Positions 52,013 through 60,603 of a stretch of DNA of 64,000 nucleotides are shown in pieces. Under the pieces are notes generated by a model. It searched no databases. It saw only the letters and a program-made list of their open reading frames with translations, and was not told the origin of the DNA. A program made the translations under genes and the position numbers. Source of the DNA: Streptomyces sp. Tue 6430. Its GTDB lineage: Bacteria; Actinomycetota; Actinomycetes; Streptomycetales; Streptomycetaceae. The stretch is from positions 2,666,001 to 2,730,000 of the forward strand of contig JAKGSH010000010.1 of the NCBI GenBank assembly GCA_021568835.1. The letters run 5' to 3'. Each line of letters starts with the position of its first letter. Within the stretch, counting starts at the first letter, position 1.

Positions 52013-52022
52013 ATGTGCACAT
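52013..52022. promoter_or_regulatory. ATGTGCACAT palindrome upstream of the OYE gene
   Basis: A perfect 10-bp palindrome 60 bases before the start, next to a minus-strand TTGCAT that could be the -35. It may be an operator for a MarR/HxlR-type regulator, but no such gene is adjacent. Confidence 0.4.
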
Positions 52023-52144
52023 GCAAGCACCGCCCTCCCTCTCAACGGCGACCCCGCCCCCGCCATTCCGCCCGCTCCCCGCCGCCCCTGTGATCCGGGC
52101 CACGCCGACCGGGGCCGCCCCGCACGGCGGGACCCCGGGAACGC

Positions 52145-52184
52145 CCGAGGGCGGCACCCCCTCGACAGGGGGTGCCGCCCTCGG
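52145..52184. terminator. 18-bp hairpin downstream of groEL
   Basis: The arms 52145-52162 and 52167-52184 are exact complements (CCGAGGGCGGCACCCCCT type) with a CGAC loop. It begins 23 bases after the groEL stop on the minus strand. Confidence 0.92.
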
Positions 52185-52207
52185 TGGAAACCCGAGCCGG
52201 ATCAGGC

Positions 52208-53830
52208 TCAGAAGTCCATGTCACCGCCCGGCATGCCGCCGCCGGCCGGGGCCGCGGACTTCTCCGGCTTGTCGGCGATGACGGCCTCGGTGGTGAGGAA
52301 CAGCGCGGCGATCGACGCGGCGTTCTGCAGCGCGGAGCGCGTCACCTTCGCCGGGTCGATGATGCCCTCGGCGATCATGTCGACGTACTCACCGGTCGCG
52401 GCGTTCAGGCCGTGGCCGACGGGCAGGTTGCGCACCTTCTCGACGATGACGCCACCCTCGAGACCACCGTTGACGGCGATCTGCTTGAGCGGGGCCTCCA
52501 GGGCGAGCTTCACGGCGTTGGCGCCGGTCGCCTCGTCACCCTCGAGGTCGAGCTTCTCGAAGACCGAGGTGGCCTGCAGCAGGGCCACGCCACCACCGGC
52601 GACGATGCCCTCCTCGACGGCCGCCTTCGCGTTGCGGACGGCGTCCTCGATGCGGTGCTTGCGCTCCTTGAGCTCCACCTCGGTGGCGGCGCCGGCCTTG
52701 ATGACGGCCACGCCGCCGGCCAGCTTCGCCAGACGCTCCTGGAGCTTCTCGCGGTCGTAGTCCGAGTCGCTGTTCTCGATCTCGGCGCGGATCTGGTTGA
52801 CCCGGCCCGCGACCTGCTCCGAGGAGCCGGACCCGTCGACGATGGTGGTCTCGTCCTTGGTGATGACGACCTTGCGGGCCTTGCCCAGGAGGTCCAGGGA
52901 GGTGTTCTCGAGCTTGAGACCGACCTCCTCGGAGATGACCTCGCCACCGGTGAGGATGGCGATGTCGTTCAGCATCGCCTTGCGGCGGTCGCCGAAGCCC
53001 GGGGCCTTGACGGCGACGGACTTGAAGGTGCCGCGGATCTTGTTGACGACCAGGGTCGACAGGGCCTCGCCCTCGACGTCCTCGGCGATGATCAGCAGCG
53101 GCTTGCCCGACTGCATGACCTTCTCCAGGAGCGGGAGCAGGTCCTTGACGTTGGAGATCTTGGAGTTCGCGATCAGGATGTACGGGTCGTCGAGGACGGC
53201 CTCCATACGCTCCATGTCGGTGGCGAAGTACGCCGAGATGTAGCCCTTGTCGAAGCGCATGCCCTCGGTGAGCTCGAGCTCGAGACCGAAGGTCTGCGAC
53301 TCCTCGACGGTGATGACGCCTTCCTTGCCGACCTTGTCCATGGCCTCGGCGATCAGCTCGCCGATCTGGGTGTCGGCGGCGGAGATGGAGGCCGTCGAAG
53401 CGATCTGCTCCTTGGTCTCGACATCCTTCGCCTGCTCGAGCAGGGCACCGGAGACGGCCTCGACGGCCTTCTCGATACCGCGCTTGAGGGCCATCGGGTT
53501 GGCGCCGGCCGCCACGTTGCGCAGGCCCTCGCGGACCAGCGCCTGGGCGAGGACGGTCGCGGTGGTCGTACCGTCACCGGCGACGTCGTCCGTCTTCTTG
53601 GCGACTTCCTTGACCAGCTCGGCGCCGATCTTCTCGTACGGGTCCTCGAGCTCGATCTCCTTGGCGATGGAGACACCATCGTTGGTGATCGTGGGGGCGC
53701 CCCACTTCTTCTCGAGGACGACGTTGCGGCCCTTGGGGCCGAGCGTCACCTTGACGGCGTCCGCGAGCTGGTTCATGCCGCGCTCGAGGCCGCGCCGCGC
53801 CTCCTCGTCGAACGCGATGATCTTGGCCAT
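52208..53830 (-). CDS. groEL: chaperonin GroEL (GroEL2 type, no groES adjacent)
   Basis: The 540-residue protein is full length. MAKIIAFDEEARRGLERGMNQLADAVKVTLGPKGRNVVL opens it. The ATP site has GDGTTTATVLAQALV near residue 87; the hinge is VEEGIVAGGGVALL near 405; and it ends with the GGGMPGGDMDF tail. No groES is next to it, which is the arrangement of the stand-alone groEL2 of Streptomyces. Two tandem CIRCE operators control it (HrcA). Confidence 0.97.
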   Translation of the reverse strand: MAKIIAFDEEARRGLERGMNQLADAVKVTLGPKGRNVVLEKKWGAPTITNDGVSIAKEIELEDPYEKIGAELVKEVAKKTDDVAGDGTTTATVLAQALVREGLRNVAAGANPMALKRGIEKAVEAVSGALLEQAKDVETKEQIASTASISAADTQIGELIAEAMDKVGKEGVITVEESQTFGLELELTEGMRFDKGYISAYFATDMERMEAVLDDPYILIANSKISNVKDLLPLLEKVMQSGKPLLIIAEDVEGEALSTLVVNKIRGTFKSVAVKAPGFGDRRKAMLNDIAILTGGEVISEEVGLKLENTSLDLLGKARKVVITKDETTIVDGSGSSEQVAGRVNQIRAEIENSDSDYDREKLQERLAKLAGGVAVIKAGAATEVELKERKHRIEDAVRNAKAAVEEGIVAGGGVALLQATSVFEKLDLEGDEATGANAVKLALEAPLKQIAVNGGLEGGVIVEKVRNLPVGHGLNAATGEYVDMIAEGIIDPAKVTRSALQNAASIAALFLTTEAVIADKPEKSAAPAGGGMPGGDMDF

Positions 53831-53957
53831 GTGAAGTGGTCCCTCCAGGACTGGGGGTGATTCCTTCGGACCGCGCCCGCGCCCGCGACGGACGGCTCGC
53901 CGGCCTTGTGGTTCCTTGCCCCACCTGGCCTGCGGGCCTCACCGACCCGGTCCTTCG

Positions 53958-53984
53958 TTGTCACTCTCACCTTCAGAGTGCTAA
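53958..53984. promoter_or_regulatory. CIRCE element, gene-proximal
   Basis: TTGTCACTC-N9-GAGTGCTAA. Seven of nine bases match consensus in the left arm and the right arm is perfect (consensus TTAGCACTC-N9-GAGTGCTAA, established HrcA site). It lies 128 bases before the groEL ATG. Confidence 0.85.
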
Positions 53985-53989
53985 CGCAA

Positions 53990-54019
53990 TGATTAGCACT
54001 CGCCTGTGCCGAGTGCAAG
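53990..54019 (-). promoter_or_regulatory. CIRCE element, distal, with groEL promoter
   Basis: TTAGCACTC-N9-GAGTGCAAG (53993-54019) is a second CIRCE. On the minus strand TTGCAC (54013-54018) and TAATCA (53990-53995), 17 bases apart, look like the promoter, so HrcA binding would cover it. The two CIRCE copies share the middle region in tandem. Confidence 0.85.
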
Positions 54020-54150
54020 CGCCTCCCCGGGATCCGCAGGTGAACGGGGGGTGGCGGCGGACGCCGGCGGGCGGGTGCGCGCGGGCCGGAGGTGAGCACG
54101 GGCCGGAGGTGAGCACGGGCGGCTCCGGACGTCGCGCGGCCGCGGACACG

Positions 54151-54188
54151 TCGAAGGGCTCGCACCCCGGGAGGTGCGAGCCCTTCGA
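54151..54188. terminator. 16-bp hairpin downstream of csp
   Basis: TCGAAGGGCTCGCACC (54151-54166) and its complement 54173-54188 with a 6-base loop. It lies 76 bases after the csp stop on the minus strand. Confidence 0.88.
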
Positions 54189-54264
54189 CGGTGAAACCGG
54201 TGAAGCCGATGGAGCTGATGAAGCCGGTGGAACAGAAGAACGTCGCTGCAAGTCGGCGCGTGCT

Positions 54265-54471
54265 TCAGCCGGTCGCGAGCCGGACCATGTCCGCCTGCGG
54301 CCCCTTCTGACCCTGCGAGATCTCGAAATCGACCCGCTGGCCCTCTTCCAGGGTGCGGTATCCGTCCATCTGGATCGCGCTGTAGTGGACGAAAACATCC
54401 GCACCACCGTCGACCGCGATGAAGCCGTACCCCTTCTCCGCGTTGAACCACTTGACGGTGCCCTGAGCCAT
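54265..54471 (-). CDS. cold-shock protein (CspA type)
   Basis: The 68-residue single-domain Csp has RNP1 KGYGFIAV and RNP2 DVFVHYSAI, and starts MAQGTVKWFNAEKG. It is an RNA chaperone that melts structure. GGGGAG lies 6 bases before ATG 54471. The unusually A/T-rich ~300-base leader upstream fits cold-shock regulation at the RNA level (inference). There is another Csp with a C-terminal extension at 25267. Confidence 0.95.
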   Translation of the reverse strand: MAQGTVKWFNAEKGYGFIAVDGGADVFVHYSAIQMDGYRTLEEGQRVDFEISQGQKGPQADMVRLATG

Positions 54472-54825
54472 GCCTAACTCCCCTATTACTGGCCCTTGCA
54501 CAGATCCACACTTCGCGGATCCGGGTCAGACCTCACCCCCCAGTTGATTGGGGGCGTGCGCCGGAACGCGTCGACCGCGGCCGAATGTATCTGCACGACT
54601 GCCGTCTGCAACAGGTCAATCGGACGAGAAATCTGGACGCGAAGGGTCCGCAGAAGAGTGAGAATTCGCCCGCATTCAGGGCAAGTCGGGCCCCGCAAAG
54701 GGAATGAAAGGCGCAAAACACATGCACAGTTTGGCTGTTTCTCATCGCCCGCCCCGGCGGAACTCCTCCGCGGCCGGCGGGCAATGAGCGGCGCGTTCCC
54801 CAACCCTACCGCGCTCAACCCCACT
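54472..54825. other. csp upstream region, no gene
   Basis: About 350 bases with lower G+C than the rest (notably 54580-54740). It should hold the csp promoter and 5' leader. No coding frame with start and ribosome site is convincing. Confidence 0.5.
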
Positions 54826-54864
54826 GAATTGCCCCCTCCGCTTCTCTCGCGGAGGGGGCAATTC
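54826..54864. terminator. 16-bp hairpin downstream of thrC-moaD
   Basis: GAATTGCCCCCTCCGC (54826-54841) and its complement 54849-54864 around 7 bases. It ends the moaD transcript on the minus strand. Confidence 0.92.
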
Positions 54865-54936
54865 GATGAACTCTCGGTCATCGACATTACCGACGGTTAC
54901 TACCAGCGGGTACTACCGACGGGTACGGAGCACCGG

Positions 54937-55212
54937 TCAGCCGCCGGCCACGGCCGGGATGATGGAGACGCCGGCGCCGTCCGGGGTCGCCGTGTCCAGC
55001 CCCTGCTCGAAGCGCACGTCGTCGTCGTTGACGTACACGTTGACGAACCGGCGCAGCTTGCCCTGGTCGTCCAGGACGCGGGCGGCGATGCCGGTGTGGT
55101 TCTTCTCCAGGTCGGTGATGACCTCGCCGAGGGTCGCGCCCTCGGCCGGGACCTCGGCCTTGCCACCGGTGTAGGTGCGCAGGATGGTCGGGATGCGGAC
55201 GGTCACGCTCAT
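54937..55212 (-). CDS. MoaD/ThiS-like ubiquitin-fold sulfur carrier
   Basis: The 91-residue protein has the beta-grasp pattern (VTVRIPTILRTYTGGKAEV, LGEVITDLEKNHTGIAARVLDDQGKLRRFVNVYVNDDDVRF, VSIIPAVAGG) and ends in the Gly-Gly used for thiocarboxylation. Its ATG overlaps the thrC stop (ATGA). A sulfur carrier behind a PLP enzyme recalls the mycobacterial CysO-CysM system, but here the partner is threonine synthase, so its acceptor is unknown. Confidence 0.92.
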   Translation of the reverse strand: MSVTVRIPTILRTYTGGKAEVPAEGATLGEVITDLEKNHTGIAARVLDDQGKLRRFVNVYVNDDDVRFEQGLDTATPDGAGVSIIPAVAGG

Positions 55213-56492
55213 GCGAGGCCAGCCTCTCGGAAGGAGTCCAGGTTGGGGCGGATGGTGGCGGTGAGGCCGGTGCCGGCCACCGCGTCGAGGGTCTTGAGGC
55301 CGTCCCCCGTGTTGAGGACGACGGTGGTCTTCGTCGGGTCCAGGAGACCGTTCTCGATCAGCTTCCTCGTCACACCGACGGTCACGCCGCCGGCGGTCTC
55401 GGCGAAGATGCCCTCGGTCCGCGCCAGCAGCTTGATCGCGTCGACCACCTGCTCGTCGTCCACGTCCTCCACCGCGCCGCCGGTGCGGCGCGCGATGTCC
55501 AGGACGTAGGGCCCGTCCGCCGGGTTGCCGATGGCGAGGGACTTGGCGATGGTGTCCGGCTTCTGCGGCCGGACCACGTCGTGGCCCGCCTTGTAGGCGG
55601 TGGACACCGGCGAGCAGCCCTCGGCCTGGGCGCCGAAGATCTTGTACGGCCGGTCCTCGACGAGACCGAGCTCGACCAGCTCCCGCAGCCCCTTGTCGAT
55701 CTTCGTGAGCTGCGAGCCGGAGGCGATCGGCACGACGAGCTGGTCGGGGAGCCGCCAGCCGAGCTGCTCGCAGATCTCGTACGCCAGCGTCTTGGAGCCC
55801 TCGGCGTAGTACGGCCGCAGGTTGACGTTGACGAAGCCCCAGCCCTCGCCGGCCGGGTCGCCGATCAGCTCGGAGCAGAAGCGGTTCACGTCGTCGTAGT
55901 TGCCCTCGATGCCGACGAGTTCGCCGCCGTAGATCGCGGCCATGACGACCTTGCCCTGCTCCAGGTCGTGCGGGATGAACACGCAGGAGCGGAAACCGGC
56001 GCGGGCGGCGGCGGCGCCGACGGCCCCGGCCAGGTTGCCCGTGGAGGAGCAGGACAGGGTGGTGAAGCCGAAGGCGCGGGCGGCCTCGATGGCCTGGGCG
56101 ACGACGCGGTCCTTGAAGGAGTGCGTCGGGTTGCCGGAGTCGTCCTTGACGAACAGCTTGCCGGCGTCGACGCCCAGCTCGCGGGCCAGGTTGTCGGCCT
56201 GGACGAGCTTGGTCCAGCCGGGGTTGATGTTGGGCTTGTCCGCCACGTCGGCCGGGACGGGCAGCAGCGGCGCGTAGCGCCAGATGTTCGCGGGGCCCGC
56301 CTCGATGCGCTTGCGGAGCTCCTCGGTCTCGTAGGACGAGAAGTCGTACGCGATCTCGAGCGGGCCGAAACACTCCTCGCAGGCGAAGACCGGGCCGAGG
56401 GGCACGCGGTGTCCGCACTCGCGGCAGGAGAGCGCCGCGGCGGGACCGAGGTCGACGGAGTTCGTGGTGCTTGCAACTGTCTGCGCAGCCAT
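55209..56492 (-). CDS. thrC: threonine synthase
   Basis: The 427-residue PLP enzyme converts O-phosphohomoserine to threonine. An N-terminal zinc ribbon (CRECG at 23-27, CEEC at 38-41) precedes the catalytic domain. PLP Lys is K127 in NPTHSFKDRVV; the phosphate loop is LSCSSTGNLAGAVGA near 145; KTTVVLNTGDGLKTLDA is near 395. ATG 56492. It is co-transcribed with the MoaD-like gene. The leader has a hairpin. Confidence 0.94.
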   Translation of the reverse strand: MAAQTVASTTNSVDLGPAAALSCRECGHRVPLGPVFACEECFGPLEIAYDFSSYETEELRKRIEAGPANIWRYAPLLPVPADVADKPNINPGWTKLVQADNLARELGVDAGKLFVKDDSGNPTHSFKDRVVAQAIEAARAFGFTTLSCSSTGNLAGAVGAAAARAGFRSCVFIPHDLEQGKVVMAAIYGGELVGIEGNYDDVNRFCSELIGDPAGEGWGFVNVNLRPYYAEGSKTLAYEICEQLGWRLPDQLVVPIASGSQLTKIDKGLRELVELGLVEDRPYKIFGAQAEGCSPVSTAYKAGHDVVRPQKPDTIAKSLAIGNPADGPYVLDIARRTGGAVEDVDDEQVVDAIKLLARTEGIFAETAGGVTVGVTRKLIENGLLDPTKTTVVLNTGDGLKTLDAVAGTGLTATIRPNLDSFREAGLA

Positions 56493-56850
56493 GTGAGGCG
56501 AGGCCCTTTCTCCTCATCTTCCTCACGACGCATCTCGTCGTGAGACGGATTTGGCACCTTCCCTAGCCGGGAGCCTCACCACATCGACGTGACGCGTGGG
56601 CGGTCACGCCTGGCGGCGCGCGCGGCTGGAGGGTTGCCGGGGCTTCATCGGGCCGTATCCCTCTGCCCCTCTGGATGAGCGGTATGAAGTTGTGAACAGC
56701 GGCCACCTCGGACATGCGATGGTCATCCGCGTTGTTCAAGACTGTAACCGAAGGCCAGGACAGTTGAGACAGACGTCCGAACCGCGAGATGGATCACACG
56801 GTCACCCCGCGTGCACCGCGTGTGATCACGACAGTGAGGAGCCGCAGACC
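56493..56850. other. thrC/gpgS divergent control region
   Basis: A 358-base spacer. On the minus strand, CTCACGACG-AGATG-CGTCGTGAG (56522-56544) forms a 9-bp hairpin in the thrC leader. The right part from 56690 is less G+C-rich and probably carries the gpgS promoter. No ORF is convincing. Confidence 0.55.
56522..56544 (-). promoter_or_regulatory. leader hairpin of thrC
   Basis: Perfect 9-bp stem, 5-base loop, about 30 bases before the thrC start. It could attenuate or stabilise the mRNA. There is no Thr-rich leader peptide. Confidence 0.5.
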
Positions 56851-57822
56851 GTGCTGGAAGAAGCCGAAGCCTGGCTGGCCACCCGCTCCTGGTCCGTGAC
56901 CGACCGCCCGCTGCACCGCGTCCTGGCCGCGAAGCGCGCCTCGGGCCAGTCGGTGTCCGTGGTGCTGCCCGCCCTGAACGAGGAGGAGACGGTCGGCGAC
57001 ATCGTCGCGGTCGTCCGCCACGACCTGATGCGGCAGGTCCCCCTCGTCGACGAGATCGTCGTCGTCGACTCGGGCTCCACCGACCGCACCTCGCAGGTCG
57101 CCGCGGCGGCCGGGGCGCGCGTCGTCCACCGGGACGAGATCCTGCCCCGGATACCGGCCGTCCCCGGCAAGGGCGAGGTGCTGTGGCGGTCGCTGCTCGT
57201 GACGAGCGGGGACATCGTCTGTTTCGTCGACGCCGACCTGAGGGAGTTCTCCTCCGACTTCGTCTCGGGGATCGTGGGCCCGCTGCTCACCGACCCCGGG
57301 GTGGACCTGGTCAAGGCCATGTACGACCGTCCGCTGGGCACCGAGCTGGATTCGCCCGCCTCCGGCAGGACCGCGGGCCAGGGCGGCCGGGTCACCGAGC
57401 TGATGGCCCGCCCCCTGCTCAACATGCACTGGCCGCAGCTGGCCGGCTTCGTGCAGCCGCTCGGCGGCGAGTACGCGGCCCGCCGCAGCCTGCTGGAACG
57501 GCTCCCGTTCCCCGTCGGCTACGGCGTGGAACTGGGCATGCTCGTCGACGCCCTGCACCTGGTCGGCCTGGACGCCCTCGCCCAGGTCGACGTCGGCGTC
57601 CGCAAGCACCGCCACCAGGACGGGCAGGCGCTCGGCAGGATGGCGGCGGCGATCTACCGCACCGCGCAGCTCCGGCTGGCACGCGGGCACCTGATCCGCC
57701 CCGCCCTCACCCAGTTCGAGCGGGGCGCGGACGGCTTCGAGCCGCGCACCCACTCCGTGGACACCGAGGAACGGCCGCCGATGGCGGAGATCGCCGAGTA
57801 CGCGGAACGCAAGGTCGCCTAG
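56851..57822 (+). CDS. gpgS: glucosyl-3-phosphoglycerate synthase
   Basis: The 323-residue GT-A glycosyltransferase (GT81) has SVVLPALNEEETVGDIV near residue 36, VDSGSTDRTSQVAAAAGARVVHRDEILP near 75, and the metal-binding CFVDADLREFSSDFV near 125. The C-terminal part has LMARPLLNMHWPQLAGFVQPLGGEYAARRSLLERLPFPVGYGVELGMLVD. It links glucose to 3-phosphoglycerate. GTG 56851 has GAGGAG 9 bases upstream. It is followed by trehalose genes, a compatible-solute neighbourhood. Confidence 0.9.
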   Translation: MLEEAEAWLATRSWSVTDRPLHRVLAAKRASGQSVSVVLPALNEEETVGDIVAVVRHDLMRQVPLVDEIVVVDSGSTDRTSQVAAAAGARVVHRDEILPRIPAVPGKGEVLWRSLLVTSGDIVCFVDADLREFSSDFVSGIVGPLLTDPGVDLVKAMYDRPLGTELDSPASGRTAGQGGRVTELMARPLLNMHWPQLAGFVQPLGGEYAARRSLLERLPFPVGYGVELGMLVDALHLVGLDALAQVDVGVRKHRHQDGQALGRMAAAIYRTAQLRLARGHLIRPALTQFERGADGFEPRTHSVDTEERPPMAEIAEYAERKVA

Positions 57823-57944
57823 GGGGTGTTGCGCACACGGTCGCGTGCCGTCCCGGTCCGGCGGCCGGGTACGGCCGGACGCGACCCGGCCACGGACCGC
57901 ATCCGTACGTTTGAGCGTTTACGGACCGGGCTAGGTTGTGGCGT

Positions 57945-59357
57945 ATGGCTTCCACGCGTGCTGCTGTTGCTGAGGGTGCTCAGGTGCTGGTCGCGTCCAA
58001 CCGCGGCCCGGTCTCCTACCAGGTGCGCGAGGACGGTTCGCTGCACGCCAGGAGGGGCGGCGGGGGACTGGTCTCGGGCCTGTCGGCGATCGGGCCGGAC
58101 GCGGGCGCCCTGTGGGTGTGCTCGGCGCTCTCCGACGACGACCGCGAGGCGGTGCGGCGCGGGGTCGGCGAGGACGGCGTCCGGATGCTCGACATCCCGG
58201 CCGACGTGCACGCCGACGCGTACAACGGCATCGCCAACTCCGTGCTCTGGTTCGTCCACCACCTGCTGTACCAGACCCCGCTGGAGCCCGTCTTCGACGC
58301 GGAGTTCCGGCGCCAGTGGGCGTCGTACGAGACGTACAACCGCGCGTTCGCGGAGGCGCTCGCCGAGGAGGCCGGTCAGGGCGCGGCGGTCCTGGTGCAG
58401 GACTACCACCTCTGCCTGGTCCCGGGCATGCTCCGCGAGCTGCGGCCCGACCTGCGCATCGGCCACTTCTCGCACACGCCGTGGGCGCCGGTGGACTACT
58501 TCGCGCTGCTCCCCTCCGACATCCGCGCGCAGCTGCTGCGCGGCATGCTCGGCGCGGACCGCCTGGGCTTTTTGACCAGGCGCTGGGCGGACGCCTTCAC
58601 CGCGTGCTGCGCGGAGTTCACGGGCGGACCCGGCAGCACGGAGATCGGGGTGCACGGCCTCGGCGCCGACGCCGACTTCCTGCGCGCCCGCTCCCACGAG
58701 AGCGACGTCGAGGAGCGCATCGCCGCCCTGCGCGAGGAGATCGGCGAGGGCCGCAAGGCCATCGTGCGCGTCGACCGCACCGAGCTGTCGAAGAACATCG
58801 TGCGCGGCCTGCTGGCCTACCGGCAGCTCCTCGACGACCACCCCGAGTGGCGCGAGCGCGTCGTGCACGTGGCGTTCGCCTACCCCTCCCGCCAGGACCT
58901 CGCCGTCTACCGCGACTACACGGCCGCGGTGCGGCGGCTGGCGGAGGAGATCAACGAGCGGTACGGCACCCCCGGCTGGACCCCGGTCGTGCTGCACGTG
59001 AAGGACGACTTCGCCCGCTCCCTGGCCGCGTACCGCCTCGCCGACGTGGCCCTGGTCAACCCCATCCGCGACGGCATGAACCTGGTCGCCAAGGAGGTCC
59101 CGGTCGTCTCCGACGAGGGCTGCGCCCTGGTGCTGTCCCGTGAGGCGGGGGCGTACTGGGAGCTGGGCGAGGACGCGATCGTGGTGAACCCCTACGACGT
59201 CCTGGAGACCGCCGGCGCCCTGCACGAGGCGCTGACCATGGCGCCGGAGGAGCGGGCGGAGCGCACCAAGAGGCTGGCGGCGGCCGCGACCGCGCTCCCT
59301 CCGGCCCGCTGGTTCCTGGAGCAGCTCCAGGCCCTCCAGGCCCTCACCCGCGACTGA
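57945..59357 (+). CDS. otsA: alpha,alpha-trehalose-phosphate synthase
   Basis: The 470-residue GT20 enzyme makes trehalose 6-phosphate from UDP-glucose (or ADP-glucose) and glucose 6-phosphate. Motifs: LVASNRGPVSYQV near residue 15, ARRGGGGLVSGL near 37, VLVQDYHLCLVPGMLRELRPDLRIGHFSHTPW near 150-180, RVDRTELSKNIVRGL near 275, and NPIRDGMNLVAKE near 370. A TAGGTT box (57932-57937) 7 bases before ATG and no ribosome site imply leaderless mRNA. It is convergent with otsB. Confidence 0.95.
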   Translation: MASTRAAVAEGAQVLVASNRGPVSYQVREDGSLHARRGGGGLVSGLSAIGPDAGALWVCSALSDDDREAVRRGVGEDGVRMLDIPADVHADAYNGIANSVLWFVHHLLYQTPLEPVFDAEFRRQWASYETYNRAFAEALAEEAGQGAAVLVQDYHLCLVPGMLRELRPDLRIGHFSHTPWAPVDYFALLPSDIRAQLLRGMLGADRLGFLTRRWADAFTACCAEFTGGPGSTEIGVHGLGADADFLRARSHESDVEERIAALREEIGEGRKAIVRVDRTELSKNIVRGLLAYRQLLDDHPEWRERVVHVAFAYPSRQDLAVYRDYTAAVRRLAEEINERYGTPGWTPVVLHVKDDFARSLAAYRLADVALVNPIRDGMNLVAKEVPVVSDEGCALVLSREAGAYWELGEDAIVVNPYDVLETAGALHEALTMAPEERAERTKRLAAAATALPPARWFLEQLQALQALTRD

Positions 59358-59543
59358 CCCCGGCGACCATCCGCGCCGCCCCGTGCCCCGGCCCGCCCGC
59401 CGGGGGTACGCGCACGCGCACCCGCCCCCTCCCGCGTCCCGGCCTGGACCGCCCGCCGGCCGTCCCCACCCGGCAGCACGCGCAGACGCCCCGGGACCCG
59501 TCATCTCAACCCGCCGGCGGACGCCCGCGGCAGCCCCGCCCCG

Positions 59544-59569
59544 CCGGGGGCACGCGCACGTGCCCCCGG
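59544..59569. terminator. 11-bp hairpin between convergent otsA and otsB
   Basis: CCGGGGGCACG and its complement close around a 4-base loop, just beside the otsB stop. Confidence 0.7.
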
Positions 59570-59573
59570 TGGT

Positions 59574-60440
59574 TCACCGCAGCCGGGCCGCGAGTGACCG
59601 CAGCAGGTCCACCACCCCGGCGGGGCCCTCGACGACCAGGTCCGCCCGCTCGGAGAGTTCGGTCACCTCGGAGCTGCCGCTGGCCACGAGCAGGCCGGGG
59701 ACGCCGTCGGAGCGGAGCTTGTCGACGGCGGCGAAGGCGGGCAGGTCACCGAGGTCGTCGCCGGCGTAGAGCACGGCCCCGGCGCCGATCTCGCGGACGT
59801 ACTCCGTCAGCGCCACGCCCTTGTCCACGCCCGGCGGCCGCAGCTCCAGCACCATCCGGCCCGGCTCGACGATGAGCCCGTGCCGGGCGGCGAGGTCGGC
59901 GAGCGGGCGGCGCAGCGCCTCGAACGCGGCCTGCGGATCCTCCGCCCGCCGCGTGTGCACGGCGACGGCCCGCCCCTTCTCCTCGACCCAGGTCCCCCGC
60001 CACGCCCCGGCCGCCTCCAGCACGGCGGGCAGTTCGGCCCGCACGGCCGCGACGCCGGGATGCGGGGCGGGCGCGGAGACGGTCCCGGTGCGGGCGTCCC
60101 ACCGCTCGGCCCCGTAGTGCCCGAGCACGGTCAGCCGCTCCAGCCCCGGCACCCCGGCGAACCCGCCGTTGCTCACCGCCACGGCGGCGGGCCGCCCGGT
60201 CACCACGGCGACCGAGGCCACCTTCGGCGCCAGCTCCGCGAGCGCGGGGAGCGCGTCCGGGTGCGGCCGCGCGTCCTCCGGGTTCTCGACGATCGGCGCG
60301 AGCGTCCCGTCGAAGTCGAGCGCGACGAGCGCGGTGCGCGGCGCGGCCAGGATCGCGGCGAGCGCCTCGCGGCCGCGGGGGGTGGTGGGGGTGGGGAGAG
60401 AGGAGTGGGAGTCCGTGGAGTGCGTCTCGTGGGTGCCCAT
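59574..60440 (-). CDS. otsB: trehalose-phosphatase
   Basis: The 288-residue HAD enzyme removes phosphate from trehalose 6-phosphate. Motif I is LVALDFDGTLAPIV near residue 40, motif II SVAVVTGRP near 75, VLGHYGAERW near 105, VEEKGRAVAVHTR near 155, and motif III/IV GVALTEYVREIGAGAVLYAGDDLGDLPAFAAV near 218. ATG 60440 is preferred; a longer frame has no conserved residues. It completes the OtsAB route with the convergent neighbour. Confidence 0.93.
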   Translation of the reverse strand: MGTHETHSTDSHSSLPTPTTPRGREALAAILAAPRTALVALDFDGTLAPIVENPEDARPHPDALPALAELAPKVASVAVVTGRPAAVAVSNGGFAGVPGLERLTVLGHYGAERWDARTGTVSAPAPHPGVAAVRAELPAVLEAAGAWRGTWVEEKGRAVAVHTRRAEDPQAAFEALRRPLADLAARHGLIVEPGRMVLELRPPGVDKGVALTEYVREIGAGAVLYAGDDLGDLPAFAAVDKLRSDGVPGLLVASGSSEVTELSERADLVVEGPAGVVDLLRSLAARLR

Positions 60441-60603
60441 ACGGTGACGATAACCGGACGGGATCGACGGCGAGGGGGACGGGTCCACGACCGGACGGGC
60501 CCGCACTTCCCGGTGCCGGGCACGGCGGCTCAGCCCGTCCGGGGGGCGGCCTCCGGGGCCGGCGCCCCCTGCCCGCCCGCACGGACTACCCGTCCCCGCG
60601 CCC

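Noticed and set aside
50805..52157. Longer OYE start with a Cys-rich leader (MCTYRPECP...)
   Set aside because: Covers the promoter palindrome and has no OYE homology; GTG 51953 has a ribosome site.
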